In this document: positions 20,642-30,415 of the stretch, piece after piece
Layout: every line of letters begins with the position of its first letter
Numbering within the stretch: position 1 is the stretch's first letter
Assembly: GCA_937981985.1 (NCBI GenBank)
Contig: CALJNB010000014.1
Location: forward strand, 32,882-96,881
From: an uncultured bacterium
Lineage (GTDB): Bacteria > Myxococcota_A > Bradymonadia > Bradymonadales > Bradymonadaceae
Direction of reading: 5' to 3'
Length of the DNA: 64,000 nucleotides
Notes under the pieces: generated by a model
What the model saw: the letters and a program-made list of their open reading frames with translations, nothing else
Databases searched by the model: none
What the model was told of the DNA's origin: nothing
Made by a program: the position numbers and the translations under genes

Positions 20642-21726
20642 ATGACGATAAGAAGTTTATGTCCGCAGCGTTGCTTGTGGGAAAGCAGGGGCTTGGGAAA
20701 ACGACACCCAACCCGTCGGTGGGAGCTGTTATCGTTTTTGAAGGCGAGATTGTCGCGGAAGGTTATACACAACCGCCGGGGGGTAATCACGCCGAAATAG
20801 AGGCATTGAACGCAGTACCCGATGATGTTTGCCTCAGTGAATGCGCGATCTACATCACACTTGAACCGTGCTGTGTATTTGGTCGAACCCCGCCTTGTAC
20901 AGCGGCGTTGCTGGAGTCCGGAATAAGGGAGGTGATCGTAGGGGTTTTGGACCCTAATCCGGATATTAGTGGTGCCGGCATTGAGTTTCTTCAGTCCGAA
21001 GGCATTGATGTACGGGTGGGCTGTCTAGAGGACGAATGCAGACGTTCTAACGCGCCCTATTTTTCCATGCGAAATAAGAATCGTCCTTGGATTGTCGCGA
21101 AATACGCGATGACTTTAGATGGTAAGATCGCCACGCTTAACGGTGATTCCAAATGGATTACGAACGAGAAGGCAAGAGGCCATGTGGGTGTACTCCGTGA
21201 CCGATACGATGCAATTATGGTCGGAACGAATACTTTAATTGAGGACGATCCAAGATTGACTTCGCGTATCGAAGGCGGTCACAACCCGGTTCGCATTTTA
21301 GTTGATCGCAGACAAAAAGCGCCCCTAAGCTTGCGGGCGTTAGATGGTCGCGCGACCACGATACTTTTCGCGGAAGCTTTTGGTGAAGAACGTCGCGCTT
21401 CTCTAGAGTCCAAAGGTATCGCTTGTATCGAAGCACCTTTTTCGGACGAAGGGCTCGACCTCGACTTTCTATGCAGTAATCTTCGAGACAATAATATAAT
21501 GAGTTTACTTGTAGAGGGTGGTGGAACTTTATTAGGTTCCTTTTTTGACAAGAATCTCGTTGATGAAGTTTGGGCGTATATCGCTCCGACTATTCTTGGT
21601 GGAAAAGGGCGAGAACCTTTTAATGGTAGAACCCGAACAGCGATTCAAGATGGAATCCATCTCCACCACCTTTCTACTTTTCATTTCGAAGACAATATCG
21701 TCATTAACGGATTCGTTGAGGTCTAA
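20638..21726 (+). CDS. ribD: bifunctional pyrimidine deaminase/reductase RibD
   Basis: 362 residues. The deaminase domain (1-145) has the zinc motif HAEIEAL and EPCCVFGRTPPC. The reductase domain (about 146-362) contains KYAMTLDGKIAT, TNTLIEDDPRLT and LLVEGGGTLLGSF. It catalyses the second and third steps of riboflavin synthesis from the GTP cyclohydrolase II product. It is coupled to nrdR by a 4-bp overlap, and ribE starts with no gap. Confidence 0.96.
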   Translation: MNDDKKFMSAALLVGKQGLGKTTPNPSVGAVIVFEGEIVAEGYTQPPGGNHAEIEALNAVPDDVCLSECAIYITLEPCCVFGRTPPCTAALLESGIREVIVGVLDPNPDISGAGIEFLQSEGIDVRVGCLEDECRRSNAPYFSMRNKNRPWIVAKYAMTLDGKIATLNGDSKWITNEKARGHVGVLRDRYDAIMVGTNTLIEDDPRLTSRIEGGHNPVRILVDRRQKAPLSLRALDGRATTILFAEAFGEERRASLESKGIACIEAPFSDEGLDLDFLCSNLRDNNIMSLLVEGGGTLLGSFFDKNLVDEVWAYIAPTILGGKGREPFNGRTRTAIQDGIHLHHLSTFHFEDNIVINGFVEV

Positions 21727-22392
21727 ATGTTCACAGGTTTAATTAGCGACATCGGCACTATCAAATCGATTACGAAAACGGTTGATGGACAATCTTTTCA
21801 AATTAAGACCAGTTACGATGTTTCTTCGTTAGATCTCGGGGAGAGCATCGCTGTTGACGGTGTTTGTTTGACGGCAGTGAAATTCGAAAAAGACAGTTTT
21901 TGGGTAGATGCGAGTTTAGAAACAATAAGTTGTACTACCGTCTCGTCGTTTATCATTGGGTCGAAGGTACACCTCGAACGTGCTATGCAATTATCTGGTC
22001 GTCTAGGCGGACATCTTGTTCTTGGTCATGTTGACGGTGTGGGTGAGCTTCGAGAAAAATATAGCGAAGGAAATGCCGTTATTTTCAAATTTCGCGCTCC
22101 AGATTCGATTACTAAATATTTGTTGGATAAAGGCTCAGTTGGAATTAATGGCGTGAGTCTGACCGTCAACTCCACTGATGACGACGGATTCAGCGTAGCT
22201 ATAATTCCACACACGCAAGAAAAAACGAACTTCACGAATTATCAGGCCGGTGACAAAGTGAATCTAGAAGCAGATATTATTGGAAAATACGTTTATAGCT
22301 TCATGACTCAAGGAAAAGACAAAACGAGAGAAGGATTAACTAGCGGAATTGACCTAGAAACGTTATTGAGTGCTGGATTTTCTAAGGATTAG
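21727..22392 (+). CDS. ribE: riboflavin synthase alpha subunit
   Basis: 221 residues with the characteristic duplicated lumazine-binding domains, starting MFTGLISDIG. The first repeat has GESIAVDGVCLTAV; the second begins near GRLGGHLVLGHVDGVG and has GSVGINGVSLTVN. It dismutates two lumazines to riboflavin and pyrimidinedione. The ATG follows the ribD stop directly. Confidence 0.96.
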   Translation: MFTGLISDIGTIKSITKTVDGQSFQIKTSYDVSSLDLGESIAVDGVCLTAVKFEKDSFWVDASLETISCTTVSSFIIGSKVHLERAMQLSGRLGGHLVLGHVDGVGELREKYSEGNAVIFKFRAPDSITKYLLDKGSVGINGVSLTVNSTDDDGFSVAIIPHTQEKTNFTNYQAGDKVNLEADIIGKYVYSFMTQGKDKTREGLTSGIDLETLLSAGFSKD

Positions 22393-22418
22393 AAGAGGAT
22401 CTACTATAAGGAGTCAAA

Positions 22419-23612
22419 ATGACGACGGACGCAGTTATGGAAACCTTTGATCAGCAACAAACACAGGCGATTTCTAGGGTCGAGAAAGCCATTGCGGCTT
22501 TTAAGAAAGGCGAGATTGTACTTTTAACTGATGATGAAGACCGTGAGAACGAAGGGGATTTAATTCTAGCCGCTGAATTCGCGACGTCCGAATCGATCAA
22601 CTTTATGGCCGTCGAAGCAAGAGGCTTGATTTGTATCGCGATGACCGGTGAGCAATTGGACCATCTGGCCTTACCGATGATGCCTTCTCAAAACCAAGGT
22701 GTTTTTGGAACTGCATTCACGGTTAGTATCGAAGCTAGGTATGGTGTAACTACGGGTATTTCTGCAGCAGATCGCGCGCAGACCATTCGTGTTGCCGTAG
22801 ATCCGAAAACTACGAGCGCCGATATTGTAACCCCTGGGCATATTTTCCCTTTACGTGCTCGCGATGGGGGAGTCTTGGTTCGTACCGGGCAGACCGAAGG
22901 TTCGGTAGACCTGGCCAAGCTCTCCGGACTTATCCCCGGCGCAGTCCTTTGCGAAATAATGAACCCTGATGGCACAATGGCCAGGCGCCCTGAACTCGAG
23001 GTCTTTGCGAAGAAACACAATATGGTGATGTTGTCTGTCGCCGACATTATTGCCTACCGTCTTCGAAACGAAAGCCTTATAGAAGAAGTTCAAAATTCCG
23101 TTTTTGAGACGGAGTTTCCCGGAGAATGGCGCGTGAAATCATTTCGTAACCAGGTTGACGGTAGCGAACATTTAGCGCTTGTTTGCGGCGATCCAAAAAA
23201 CGACATTCCTACTCTCGTTCGTGTTCAACACCGTTGGGACACCTTTGATATGTTTCGTTTCAAAACAAGCCCATCTCTTGAAACCATCCGTGGTGCGATG
23301 CAGAAAATAGGCGAAGCAGGTTGTGGTGTCGTACTGTATCTCGATAGAACCGAGACCTTGGCTTCCGATTTGGTAACCAAGCATATCGAATTGGTAAATA
23401 CAAAGGATGGAGTTCTCAACGTTGTTCCATCTCATCAAAAAGTAGACGTAAATCTACCCGATGAAACGTTGAGAGATTTGGGCATAGGCTCACAAATTCT
23501 TTCGACGATTGGCATCGGAAAGATGCGTGTCTTGACCGACAGACCGAAGAAAATTGTAGGAACCGAAGCTTATGGCCTTGAGGTTGTGGAGCAAGTCCCC
23601 ATTAACGACTAA
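22419..23612 (+). CDS. ribB: DHBP synthase with degenerate GTP cyclohydrolase II domain (RibBX type)
   Basis: 397 residues. The N-terminal half is an intact 3,4-dihydroxy-2-butanone-4-phosphate synthase: [14 protein letters not shown] (36-49), [18 protein letters not shown] and [11 protein letters not shown]. The C-terminal half keeps the RibA fold ([11 protein letters not shown] at 248-258, [18 protein letters not shown]). However, it has lost the three zinc Cys: where RibA reads 'CLTGDVFGSLRCDC' it has [14 protein letters not shown] (about 271-284). The QEGRGIGL loop is also gone. This matches the RibBX variant known from Proteobacteria, in which the second domain is not a cyclohydrolase. 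A separate GTP cyclohydrolase is therefore needed elsewhere in the genome. Confidence 0.92.
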   Translation: MTTDAVMETFDQQQTQAISRVEKAIAAFKKGEIVLLTDDEDRENEGDLILAAEFATSESINFMAVEARGLICIAMTGEQLDHLALPMMPSQNQGVFGTAFTVSIEARYGVTTGISAADRAQTIRVAVDPKTTSADIVTPGHIFPLRARDGGVLVRTGQTEGSVDLAKLSGLIPGAVLCEIMNPDGTMARRPELEVFAKKHNMVMLSVADIIAYRLRNESLIEEVQNSVFETEFPGEWRVKSFRNQVDGSEHLALVCGDPKNDIPTLVRVQHRWDTFDMFRFKTSPSLETIRGAMQKIGEAGCGVVLYLDRTETLASDLVTKHIELVNTKDGVLNVVPSHQKVDVNLPDETLRDLGIGSQILSTIGIGKMRVLTDRPKKIVGTEAYGLEVVEQVPIND

Positions 23613-23630
23613 CTAAAAAAAGAAAAAATT

Positions 23631-24104
23631 ATGAAAAATGTTCAAGGTAGCCTGATAGCTTCAGGTAGAAAATTTGCGATTGTTTTAAGCCGCTGGAACG
23701 AGTTCTTCGGCGATCAATTAGTCAAAGGTGCTAAGAGTGCATTGATAAGACACGGTGCCAAAGAGAGTGATATCACCCTCTTCACTTGTCCTGGCGCATT
23801 TGAAATTCCACAAGTTGCTCGCCGCGTTGCTGCAACCAAAAAGTTTGATGGAGTTGTTTGTCTCGGTGTTCTCATTCGCGGCGCGACGCCACATTTTGAC
23901 TATATTTCTGCTGAAGCAACTAAAGGTATTGGCGCGGCGTGTAACGAATTCGATATACCTTTCGGGTATGGCGTTATAACTTGCGAAAATTTGGATCAAG
24001 CTATCGAGAGATCGGGTTCTAAGGCTGGAAATAAGGGTGAAGAGGCTGCACTATGTGTTGTCGAAATGTGTTCTCTCCTCGAAAAAATTGATGGCCTGGT
24101 ATGA
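23631..24104 (+). CDS. ribH: 6,7-dimethyl-8-ribityllumazine synthase
   Basis: 157 residues. Substrate-binding motifs are present: SRWNEFFGDQLVKGA, CPGAFEIP, GVLIRGATPHFDYI with the catalytic His, and SGSKAGNKGEEAA. It condenses the RibD product (after dephosphorylation) with the RibB product. Its stop overlaps the nusB start by ATGA. Confidence 0.96.
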   Translation: MKNVQGSLIASGRKFAIVLSRWNEFFGDQLVKGAKSALIRHGAKESDITLFTCPGAFEIPQVARRVAATKKFDGVVCLGVLIRGATPHFDYISAEATKGIGAACNEFDIPFGYGVITCENLDQAIERSGSKAGNKGEEAALCVVEMCSLLEKIDGLV

Positions 24105-24532
24105 GTCGATCTTTAGAACGTAGAGCAAGAAAAGTTGCGCTCTGGGTCCTTTTTTCGGTGGATCTTACCGGCGCTCCGGTGGACGAAGCTTTGGCTCTTT
24201 GTCATGACTCGATGGACGATATGATTAAGTCCAACCCGGAACTTTGGAACAAGGTTGTTAGTAGTGTTACCGGCGTGACAAACACTTTCGAGGATTTAAA
24301 CGTCGCTATTCAGGCGGTCAGTCCGAGGTGGAAATTGAATAGAATGGCCGCTATCGATCGGACTATTCTTCGAATAGGGGCATGGGAAATTCTTCACGCT
24401 CAATCTGCGCCATTACCGGTCATAAACCATTGTGTCGATCTGGGTAAAGAGTACGGAGAAAAATCCACTTCAGGATTCGTTAATGGACTTCTTGATGAGC
24501 TATGCAAAACAAAAGGCATTGCGTTAAAGTAG
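24101..24532 (+). CDS. nusB: transcription antitermination factor NusB
   Basis: 143 residues, all-helical. The N-terminus SLERRARKVALWVLFSVDL and the C-terminal half with RMAAIDRTILRIGAWEIL, PLPVINHCVDLGKEYGEKSTSGFVNGLLDEL are typical of NusB. With NusE it binds boxA of rRNA transcripts. It ends the riboflavin operon by a 4-bp overlap with ribH; the rib-nusB junction is widely conserved. No clear terminator follows. Confidence 0.95.
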   Translation: MSRSLERRARKVALWVLFSVDLTGAPVDEALALCHDSMDDMIKSNPELWNKVVSSVTGVTNTFEDLNVAIQAVSPRWKLNRMAAIDRTILRIGAWEILHAQSAPLPVINHCVDLGKEYGEKSTSGFVNGLLDELCKTKGIALK

Positions 24533-24683
24533 CCAATCCTGACCGATAAATTTGAATAAACACCATTATAAAAAAGAAAGCGGGTACAAAGATGAGCGAT
24601 TTTTCTGAAAAGTTTATCGACTAAATAAGATCTTTTTTCGCGAGCACGCGTTAGTACCTTATATCTACTTTTGACGTGAGTTC

Positions 24684-26042
24684 ATGATGACAAAATTTCT
24701 CTTCTCTTTCTTTCTGGTCCTCCTACCCGCTGTCGCTTCAGCGCGAACGCTTGCAAAATCTTCGACTAAGTCGTCGGTGAGTTTATCAACGACTTTATCC
24801 CAATCTCATCTTCAGATCGCGACACCGACCCAATTATGGACTTCGGTCACACTTCGTGCGAAGAAAGGGATTTCGGGAGAACGTGCGCCATTAAATCTAG
24901 GCGTCGTTATCGATCGTAGTACTTCTATGCGTGGTGATAAATTCGTCCAGGCTAAGAGTGCTGCGAAGAAGATGATCTCCTTACTCGAAGCGTCGGATCG
25001 GATTGCGATCGTTAGTTATGGATCGGATGTGAGTTTGGAGCATAAATCAGTTTTGGCTACAGCGGCGAATAAAGAAACTCTAGAAAATGCCGTCGACAGA
25101 ATTGAACTCGGTGGATCTACAAATTTATCTGGTGGTTACGAAATGGCACGTCAACTGGTTACGCGCCAGTCCGCGGATCACACGATTAACCGGATTTTAT
25201 TGTTATCCGACGGTAACGCAAACGTGGGACTGCGCAGCGTCAGCGAACTAGGTGGTATAGCGCGGTTCGGATTGAATAACGGTGTTTCCCTGACCACCGT
25301 CGGTGTTGGTCTGGATTACAATGAGGACATCATGACAGAAATGGCAAAAGAAGGAGCCGGAAACTATTATTTTGTGAATGACGAAAAGAAACTGGCGAGC
25401 TTCTTTCACAAAGAGTTTAGAGGTTTAGCGCAAACTCTCGCTAGAAAAACCAACGTCGTGATTACGACCGCGCCAGGTGTTGAGCTTTTGGAAGTGAAGG
25501 GATTTAAAAGCAGTACAAAAGGTCAGAAAACAACGATTCGACTAGCAGAGTTTCATTCTGAGCAGCGTAAAGATATCTTGGTTCGAATCGCCGTTTCACC
25601 TCAAAAGTTAGGAAAGACTTTGGTCGCCACGGTCGCGCTTGGATATGATGATGTTGAGCGTGAAAAGAGGATTTATGCCTCGCGTAGGTTGTTTGTCGAA
25701 GCGACCGACAATGAGGTTTTAGCTAATAAAAGGAATAGGGATGTCATGAAGCGGGTTCAACAAGTTGAAACTGCAGAAACTTTTGTCGAGGCGATGAACG
25801 AACAAGAGAAAGGTAATGTTGAGAAGGCTCAGAAAATAATAACGCGGCAACAAGTTTCAAATAAAGCTTTCCAAAAACAGTATCAATTTGATTCAGATGA
25901 TTCTTTCGCGAGAGTCGATAAGGAGCTGTCGGAGATGAAAAAAGATTCGAAGCGTCCATCAAGTTCGGCGAAAGCAAAGCGTCTTAGAAAAGCTAAGAAA
26001 GCTCGCGCTTATGATGTTGCCGCGAGTTCTGAAGCCTTTTAA
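24684..26042 (+). CDS. secreted von Willebrand factor A domain protein
   Basis: 452 residues. There is a signal peptide (FLFSFFLVLLPAVASA). A VWA domain spans about residues 70-260 with a complete metal-ion-dependent adhesion site: DRSTS (DxSxS), the Thr in GGSTNLSGG, and LLSDG. A beta-rich region follows. The C-terminus is Lys/Ser-rich. Two adjacent ATGs (24684 and 24687) could serve. Such proteins bind ligands or act as envelope scaffolds. The next gene is only 29 bp away and encodes an inner-membrane TonB-like protein, so the two may act together. No further function can be assigned. Confidence 0.85.
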   Translation: MMTKFLFSFFLVLLPAVASARTLAKSSTKSSVSLSTTLSQSHLQIATPTQLWTSVTLRAKKGISGERAPLNLGVVIDRSTSMRGDKFVQAKSAAKKMISLLEASDRIAIVSYGSDVSLEHKSVLATAANKETLENAVDRIELGGSTNLSGGYEMARQLVTRQSADHTINRILLLSDGNANVGLRSVSELGGIARFGLNNGVSLTTVGVGLDYNEDIMTEMAKEGAGNYYFVNDEKKLASFFHKEFRGLAQTLARKTNVVITTAPGVELLEVKGFKSSTKGQKTTIRLAEFHSEQRKDILVRIAVSPQKLGKTLVATVALGYDDVEREKRIYASRRLFVEATDNEVLANKRNRDVMKRVQQVETAETFVEAMNEQEKGNVEKAQKIITRQQVSNKAFQKQYQFDSDDSFARVDKELSEMKKDSKRPSSSAKAKRLRKAKKARAYDVAASSEAF

Positions 26043-26071
26043 AAAGCGACTAATTCCCCTATTGTTTTAGG

Positions 26072-26857
26072 ATGGACGAAGAATCTGATTTCCATAGTAA
26101 CACTCCAGGAATCCGTTCTTGGATTTTCGTTTTCGTGGCGGCGATCGCGTGTGTTTTTATTTTCGTTGTCGCCTCTCCCCAGCATGATCTAAGCTTGTTT
26201 TCATTTGGAAGCGATGAGCTAGCTGAAGACGAAAATGTCTCTGAAGAGAAAATAGATAAGAAAAAAAGAAAAAGGAAAAAACGAAAAGGAAAAAAATCAC
26301 GTCGGAAAAGAAAAAAGGGAAAATCAAAATCTCCAAGAATTATTACCGATGAAGAACTTGAAAACGATTACGTTTATAACGATCTTGAATTTGGAGAAGT
26401 AGGGCGTGAGGAAGACGAGGAAGAAAAAGTTGCTGCTAAACGAACTCCTTTACCGCCACCGCCTAAATCGCTTTGGAATCCTTCATCAAGCTATCGTCCT
26501 AATGCGGTCTATGCCGAATCGGGGCGAACCAAGAACATTGTTTCATCAGTAGATTTCGAGGGAGGAGGCGGGAAGAAGGGGATTTCTCCTTCCACGATAC
26601 GTTCCAAGCTGACAACTTCGGTGGTACTTGGATGTTATAATAACGCAGTTAATCGCGCGCCGAAGATGCGAGGGCGGGTAAAGGTTAAGGGAACCATAGA
26701 GCGGGATGGCCACATCTCGTATGTGAAAATTACAAGTTCAGAACTCAAGTCTCGTACGGTTGAAAAGTGCATTGTTAAAAAATTACGTGCCGTTCGTTTT
26801 TCGCGCGCTGGCCAGGCTACGAAGTTTTCGACGAGCTTCAGCTTCTCTAGTCATTAG
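26072..26857 (+). CDS. TonB-like / AgmX-PglI C-terminal domain protein
   Basis: 261 residues. One N-terminal membrane helix (about 17-37) is followed by an acidic segment. A stretch of nearly pure Lys/Arg comes next (about 62-90). The linker includes PLPPPP, and the compact C-terminal domain (about 185-261) has the pattern GRVKVKGTIERDGHISYVKI, CIVKKLRAVRF. That pattern is typical of the AgmX/PglI C-terminal and TonB-like domains. In Myxococcus such proteins take part in gliding motility. The run of basic residues just outside the membrane could contact the periplasmic wall or acidic polymers. Function is inferred from family only. Confidence 0.75.
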   Translation: MDEESDFHSNTPGIRSWIFVFVAAIACVFIFVVASPQHDLSLFSFGSDELAEDENVSEEKIDKKKRKRKKRKGKKSRRKRKKGKSKSPRIITDEELENDYVYNDLEFGEVGREEDEEEKVAAKRTPLPPPPKSLWNPSSSYRPNAVYAESGRTKNIVSSVDFEGGGGKKGISPSTIRSKLTTSVVLGCYNNAVNRAPKMRGRVKVKGTIERDGHISYVKITSSELKSRTVEKCIVKKLRAVRFSRAGQATKFSTSFSFSSH

Positions 26858-26910
26858 TGACACGAGCAATACTTTCATATTTTAAGAAGGAAAGGTTTTG
26901 GGATGAGAGT

Positions 26911-27762
26911 TTACTTAGCTTTGACATCCATTGCGTCACGAAGGCCATCTCCGACAACATTAAACGCGAGAATCGTTATGAATATAGCACCGGCCGGAAA
27001 TAGGATCAGGTGCGGATAAAAGGTCAACGCTTTCCAACCCGAACTAGCTAACACTCCCCAGGAGCTAGCTGGAGGCTGGAGCCCTAATCCGATAAAACTT
27101 AAGGTTGATTCTGCTAGTATTACTGATGGGATTCTAAAGGTGAGCGTGACGATAATCGGTGCAATCGCGTGAGGAAGTATTTCTCGAAAAAGGATTCGAG
27201 CGGGTTTGAAACCAAGCGCTTTTGCGGCTTCGACAAAGGGGCGAGTTTTAATCGATATAACCTCTCCGCGCACGACACGTGCGACTGTTATCCAAGATAC
27301 CAATGAAAGACTCACGATTATGCCAACGACACCTTGGCCGATGACAACGGAAATAATGATGATGAGAAGTAAGTCTGGAAAGGAATAAAGAACGTCAACG
27401 ATCCGCATCGCGACGTTATCAAAACGTCCTCCAACGTATCCGCTTATTGCACCGAGCGCTGTCCCAAAGAACATCGCGATTAAACTTGTTATAATCGCGA
27501 CTTTCATACTCACTCTTGCGCCGTACAAAGTACGGCTGAGGAGATCTCGCCCGAGTTGATCAGTGCCAAACCAATGTTGGCTTGAGATGCCTTGCAGTAA
27601 GGCATCTGCGTTTTGTGCTTCTTCGGAATAGGGAGCTAAAACAGGGGCCAGTATTGCGGCCACAATGATAAAGAGAATAATCCCCATAAAAAACATGGCG
27701 ACTCTATTCTTTTTAAAACGGTCGGCGACCTGACCCCAATATCCTGTTGAAATATGTTCCAT
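26911..27762 (-). CDS. oppC: oligopeptide ABC transporter permease OppC
   Basis: 283 residues with a hydrophobic start helix and further membrane segments. The binding-protein-dependent transport signature EAAKALGFKPARILFREILPHAIAPI forms the EAA loop that docks the ATPase, and WFGTDQLGRDLLSRTLYGARVS is typical of OppC/DppC. It starts two bases after the oppB stop. No oppD or oppF follows, so the ATPases must be encoded elsewhere. Confidence 0.93.
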   Translation of the reverse strand: MEHISTGYWGQVADRFKKNRVAMFFMGIILFIIVAAILAPVLAPYSEEAQNADALLQGISSQHWFGTDQLGRDLLSRTLYGARVSMKVAIITSLIAMFFGTALGAISGYVGGRFDNVAMRIVDVLYSFPDLLLIIIISVVIGQGVVGIIVSLSLVSWITVARVVRGEVISIKTRPFVEAAKALGFKPARILFREILPHAIAPIIVTLTFRIPSVILAESTLSFIGLGLQPPASSWGVLASSGWKALTFYPHLILFPAGAIFITILAFNVVGDGLRDAMDVKAK

Positions 27763-27764
27763 GA

Positions 27765-28820
27765 TTATACCTCGACCCTTGGGTCGATAATCCCGTAGAG
27801 GACGTCGACCGCGATATTAGCAATGACTATGAACGACGCGTAGACCACTGTGACACCCATTACCAATGGATAATCGCGGTCTATTACTGCAGTCACGAAA
27901 TAGCGTCCCATTCCGGGGATAGCGAAGACAAGTTCAATGATAAAAGATCCCGTAACGAGCATCGCAAGCATTGGCCCGCCAATCGTGACCAATGGCCCAA
28001 GAGCATTCGCCAAAGCATGTTTTAAAAGAATCATACGTTCGTTCACGCCCTTTGCGCGTGCGGTGCGTATAAAGTCTTCGTGCAACGATTCAATGACGCC
28101 AGATCTCGTTAAGCGCGCGATATATGAGGCTGGTGCTAATGCGAGGGTGACAACAGGGAGTACCCAATAAAGCGGGCCCTCCCAAAGCGCGGGCGGAAGG
28201 AGTTGCGCTTTCAAGGAAAATAGAAAGATGAGGCCCGCGGCGAGTACGAAGTTAGGCATGCTAAATCCGAATGCCGAGAAAAGCATCACGGCGCGGTCCA
28301 ACCAGGAATCTTGATAGTAAGCAGCGGCAGTACCGAGCGCTATTCCAATTAAGAACGCGAGGAAGAAAGCAAGTAAGCCAAGCAGCAAGCTCACTGGGAA
28401 AGTGCGTTTGATAATGTCATTTACTGACACCTGTGTGAATTTCATCGAAACGCCTAGGTCCCCTTTTAAGAGTTGACCTAAATAGGAAAAGAGTTGGGTC
28501 TGTAATGCGCCCCCCAGACTGACGTGCACCGGGCCGATGGCAAAGGCACCATGCTTTTCTTCAAAGGCTAAAATTTCTTCTTTTTCTCGTGCGTCTTTGG
28601 GCATCGTGTAGACAGGAAGCATCGGGCGGTCGAGGCGGTATTGGGTTCGCAGGTTTTTCAAGATGTTGGGAGGTAGAGGTTTTTCTCGATCGAAAGGACC
28701 ACCCGGGGTGAATCTAAGTACGATGAAAGAAGTGATCACAACTGCTAAAAGAACCGGAACGCCCCATAGGAGTCGATAGCCGATGTACCCGAGCGAAATT
28801 TTATCGAAGATGTTTGTCAT
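27765..28820 (-). CDS. oppB: oligopeptide ABC transporter permease OppB
   Basis: 351 residues against about 306 in E. coli. The extra length lies in the first periplasmic loop (about residues 45-105: LPPNILKNLRTQYRLDRPML onward), before GDLGVSMKF. The EAA loop TARAKGVNERMILLKHALANAL and the C-terminal DRDYPLVMGVTVVYA are typical. Start and preceding stop overlap by one base (TAATG). With OppC it forms the inner-membrane channel. Confidence 0.92.
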   Translation of the reverse strand: MTNIFDKISLGYIGYRLLWGVPVLLAVVITSFIVLRFTPGGPFDREKPLPPNILKNLRTQYRLDRPMLPVYTMPKDAREKEEILAFEEKHGAFAIGPVHVSLGGALQTQLFSYLGQLLKGDLGVSMKFTQVSVNDIIKRTFPVSLLLGLLAFFLAFLIGIALGTAAAYYQDSWLDRAVMLFSAFGFSMPNFVLAAGLIFLFSLKAQLLPPALWEGPLYWVLPVVTLALAPASYIARLTRSGVIESLHEDFIRTARAKGVNERMILLKHALANALGPLVTIGGPMLAMLVTGSFIIELVFAIPGMGRYFVTAVIDRDYPLVMGVTVVYASFIVIANIAVDVLYGIIDPRVEV

Positions 28821-30415
28821 TATTTATCGCCAGTCGTTTTAGTAGACCATTTTACTTTTCCAAGACGCGCATCGCCCATAGAATTGAATCGAAGGTTTTC
28901 AAGGTCAGGACGTCGCAGAATATTTTGTGCGCCGGTGTAAATCGGAATCATAGCGATTTCATCGACGACTAAAATTTTTTGTGCATCTTCGTAGGCCTTA
29001 AATCTAATTTTGGGATCGTCGGTCAGAACGGCATCGTCGACGAGTTTATCGTAAGCCGGACTCGCGAATGCCAACGAATTATTACCGCTATTTGATTTGA
29101 ATAAGCCCATGAAGTTTTCGGGGTCGGGGAAATCTGCGATCCACCTCGCGAGGTGCATCGGGGGTGGATCGTCGCTTGAAATTTCGCGGAAGAATACCTT
29201 TTGTTCTCTCACTTGGATTTCGATTTCGATACCTAAATTTTTCTTCCATTGTTGTTGCACGTTCTGGGCGATTAGCTGCCAATCATCTCCGGCGCGAAAT
29301 AAGAGGGTTATTTTAGGAAAGCCTTTTCCGTCAGGGAAGCCAGCTTCAGTGAGTAGTTTTTTAGCTTCTTCTGGGTTGTAAGGGATTCCAGTGCCGGGTG
29401 CGTAGCCAAACATGCCTTTAGGTAGCCACACCTCTGAAGGTATTTCGCCACCTTTTAAAACTGCCGGGAATTCTTCGCGTTTGAGTGACATGGCCAATGC
29501 CCTGCGGACCCGGTTGTCTTTCATCGCCGGATCATCCAATTGAACTCCGACATAACGGACTTCTAATTTTGTCCCGTTAAAGTAATTTTCATCGCCACGA
29601 TAGGAGGGAATGGCCATTGGAAGCATGTCGAAAACGAGATCAATATGTCCGGAGACGTAAAGGTTTAGCGCCGTCGTTTTTTCGGCCGTCATATATATCT
29701 CAAGCCGATCGACGCCTTGTTTTCCAAGTGCCCAATAAGGATTGGGTTTGAGAGCCATTCTGTACTCGTGAAGGTGTTCCACCGGTACGAAAGGACCGGA
29801 TACAATTATGTTTTCGGGTTCGGTCCAATTGTCACCGGCTTTTTCGACGACTTCTTTAGGGATTGGATAGGTCACCATAAAGGTCGAGATATGTGGGAAA
29901 TAAGGCGCAGGTCGTCGTAGTTTAACCCGAAGCGTTTTGTCGTCTACGGCTTTGATTCCCACAGACTGGGCTTCGGTTTTTCCGGCGTTATAATCTTCTG
30001 CGCCTTGGATATCAAAAAGGAAATACGCGTATTCGGCTGCTGTTTTGGGATTGAGTAGTCGTTTCCAACCATATTCAAAGTCATGGGCCGTCAAAGGTTG
30101 GCCGTTTGACCATTTTAGGTTGTCTCGAAGATGATAAGTGATTTCGGTGTAGGTTTCGTTGAAGGTCCAAGATTTTGCGAGTCCCGGAAGAACTTTAAGT
30201 TCGTGACTATGGAGTGTTAAACCTTCGTGAATTTGCATGAGCATCATTCCCGAAATAGCATCTGTCGATTTATTCGGATCCAAGTTAGCGGGCTGACCTG
30301 GTACGGCAACTCGTAAAACGCGGTCTCGCGGCAGTGCAGAATCCGAACATGCTCCTAGGAAGAAAATGATATAGAGGAAAAAATGTGCACGAAATGGATT
30401 CATAACTTTGTTCAT
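28820..30415 (-). CDS. oppA: peptide ABC transporter substrate-binding lipoprotein OppA
   Basis: 531 residues of the SBP_bac_5 family. The signal ends in the lipobox FLGAC, giving a lipid-anchored periplasmic protein. DPNKSTDAISGMMLMQIHEGL and WKRLLNPKTAAEYAYFLFDIQGAEDYNAGK are OppA/MppA-like and suggest peptide binding. It is the first gene of oppABC. Two in-frame ATGs (30415, 30403) are possible; neither has a strong ribosome site. Confidence 0.93.
   Translation of the reverse strand: MNKVMNPFRAHFFLYIIFFLGACSDSALPRDRVLRVAVPGQPANLDPNKSTDAISGMMLMQIHEGLTLHSHELKVLPGLAKSWTFNETYTEITYHLRDNLKWSNGQPLTAHDFEYGWKRLLNPKTAAEYAYFLFDIQGAEDYNAGKTEAQSVGIKAVDDKTLRVKLRRPAPYFPHISTFMVTYPIPKEVVEKAGDNWTEPENIIVSGPFVPVEHLHEYRMALKPNPYWALGKQGVDRLEIYMTAEKTTALNLYVSGHIDLVFDMLPMAIPSYRGDENYFNGTKLEVRYVGVQLDDPAMKDNRVRRALAMSLKREEFPAVLKGGEIPSEVWLPKGMFGYAPGTGIPYNPEEAKKLLTEAGFPDGKGFPKITLLFRAGDDWQLIAQNVQQQWKKNLGIEIEIQVREQKVFFREISSDDPPPMHLARWIADFPDPENFMGLFKSNSGNNSLAFASPAYDKLVDDAVLTDDPKIRFKAYEDAQKILVVDEIAMIPIYTGAQNILRRPDLENLRFNSMGDARLGKVKWSTKTTGDK

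Noticed and set aside
20638..24104. FMN riboswitch controlling the riboflavin genes
   Set aside because: No gap in the cluster is long enough and no conserved FMN-aptamer pieces were seen upstream of yceD or ribB.
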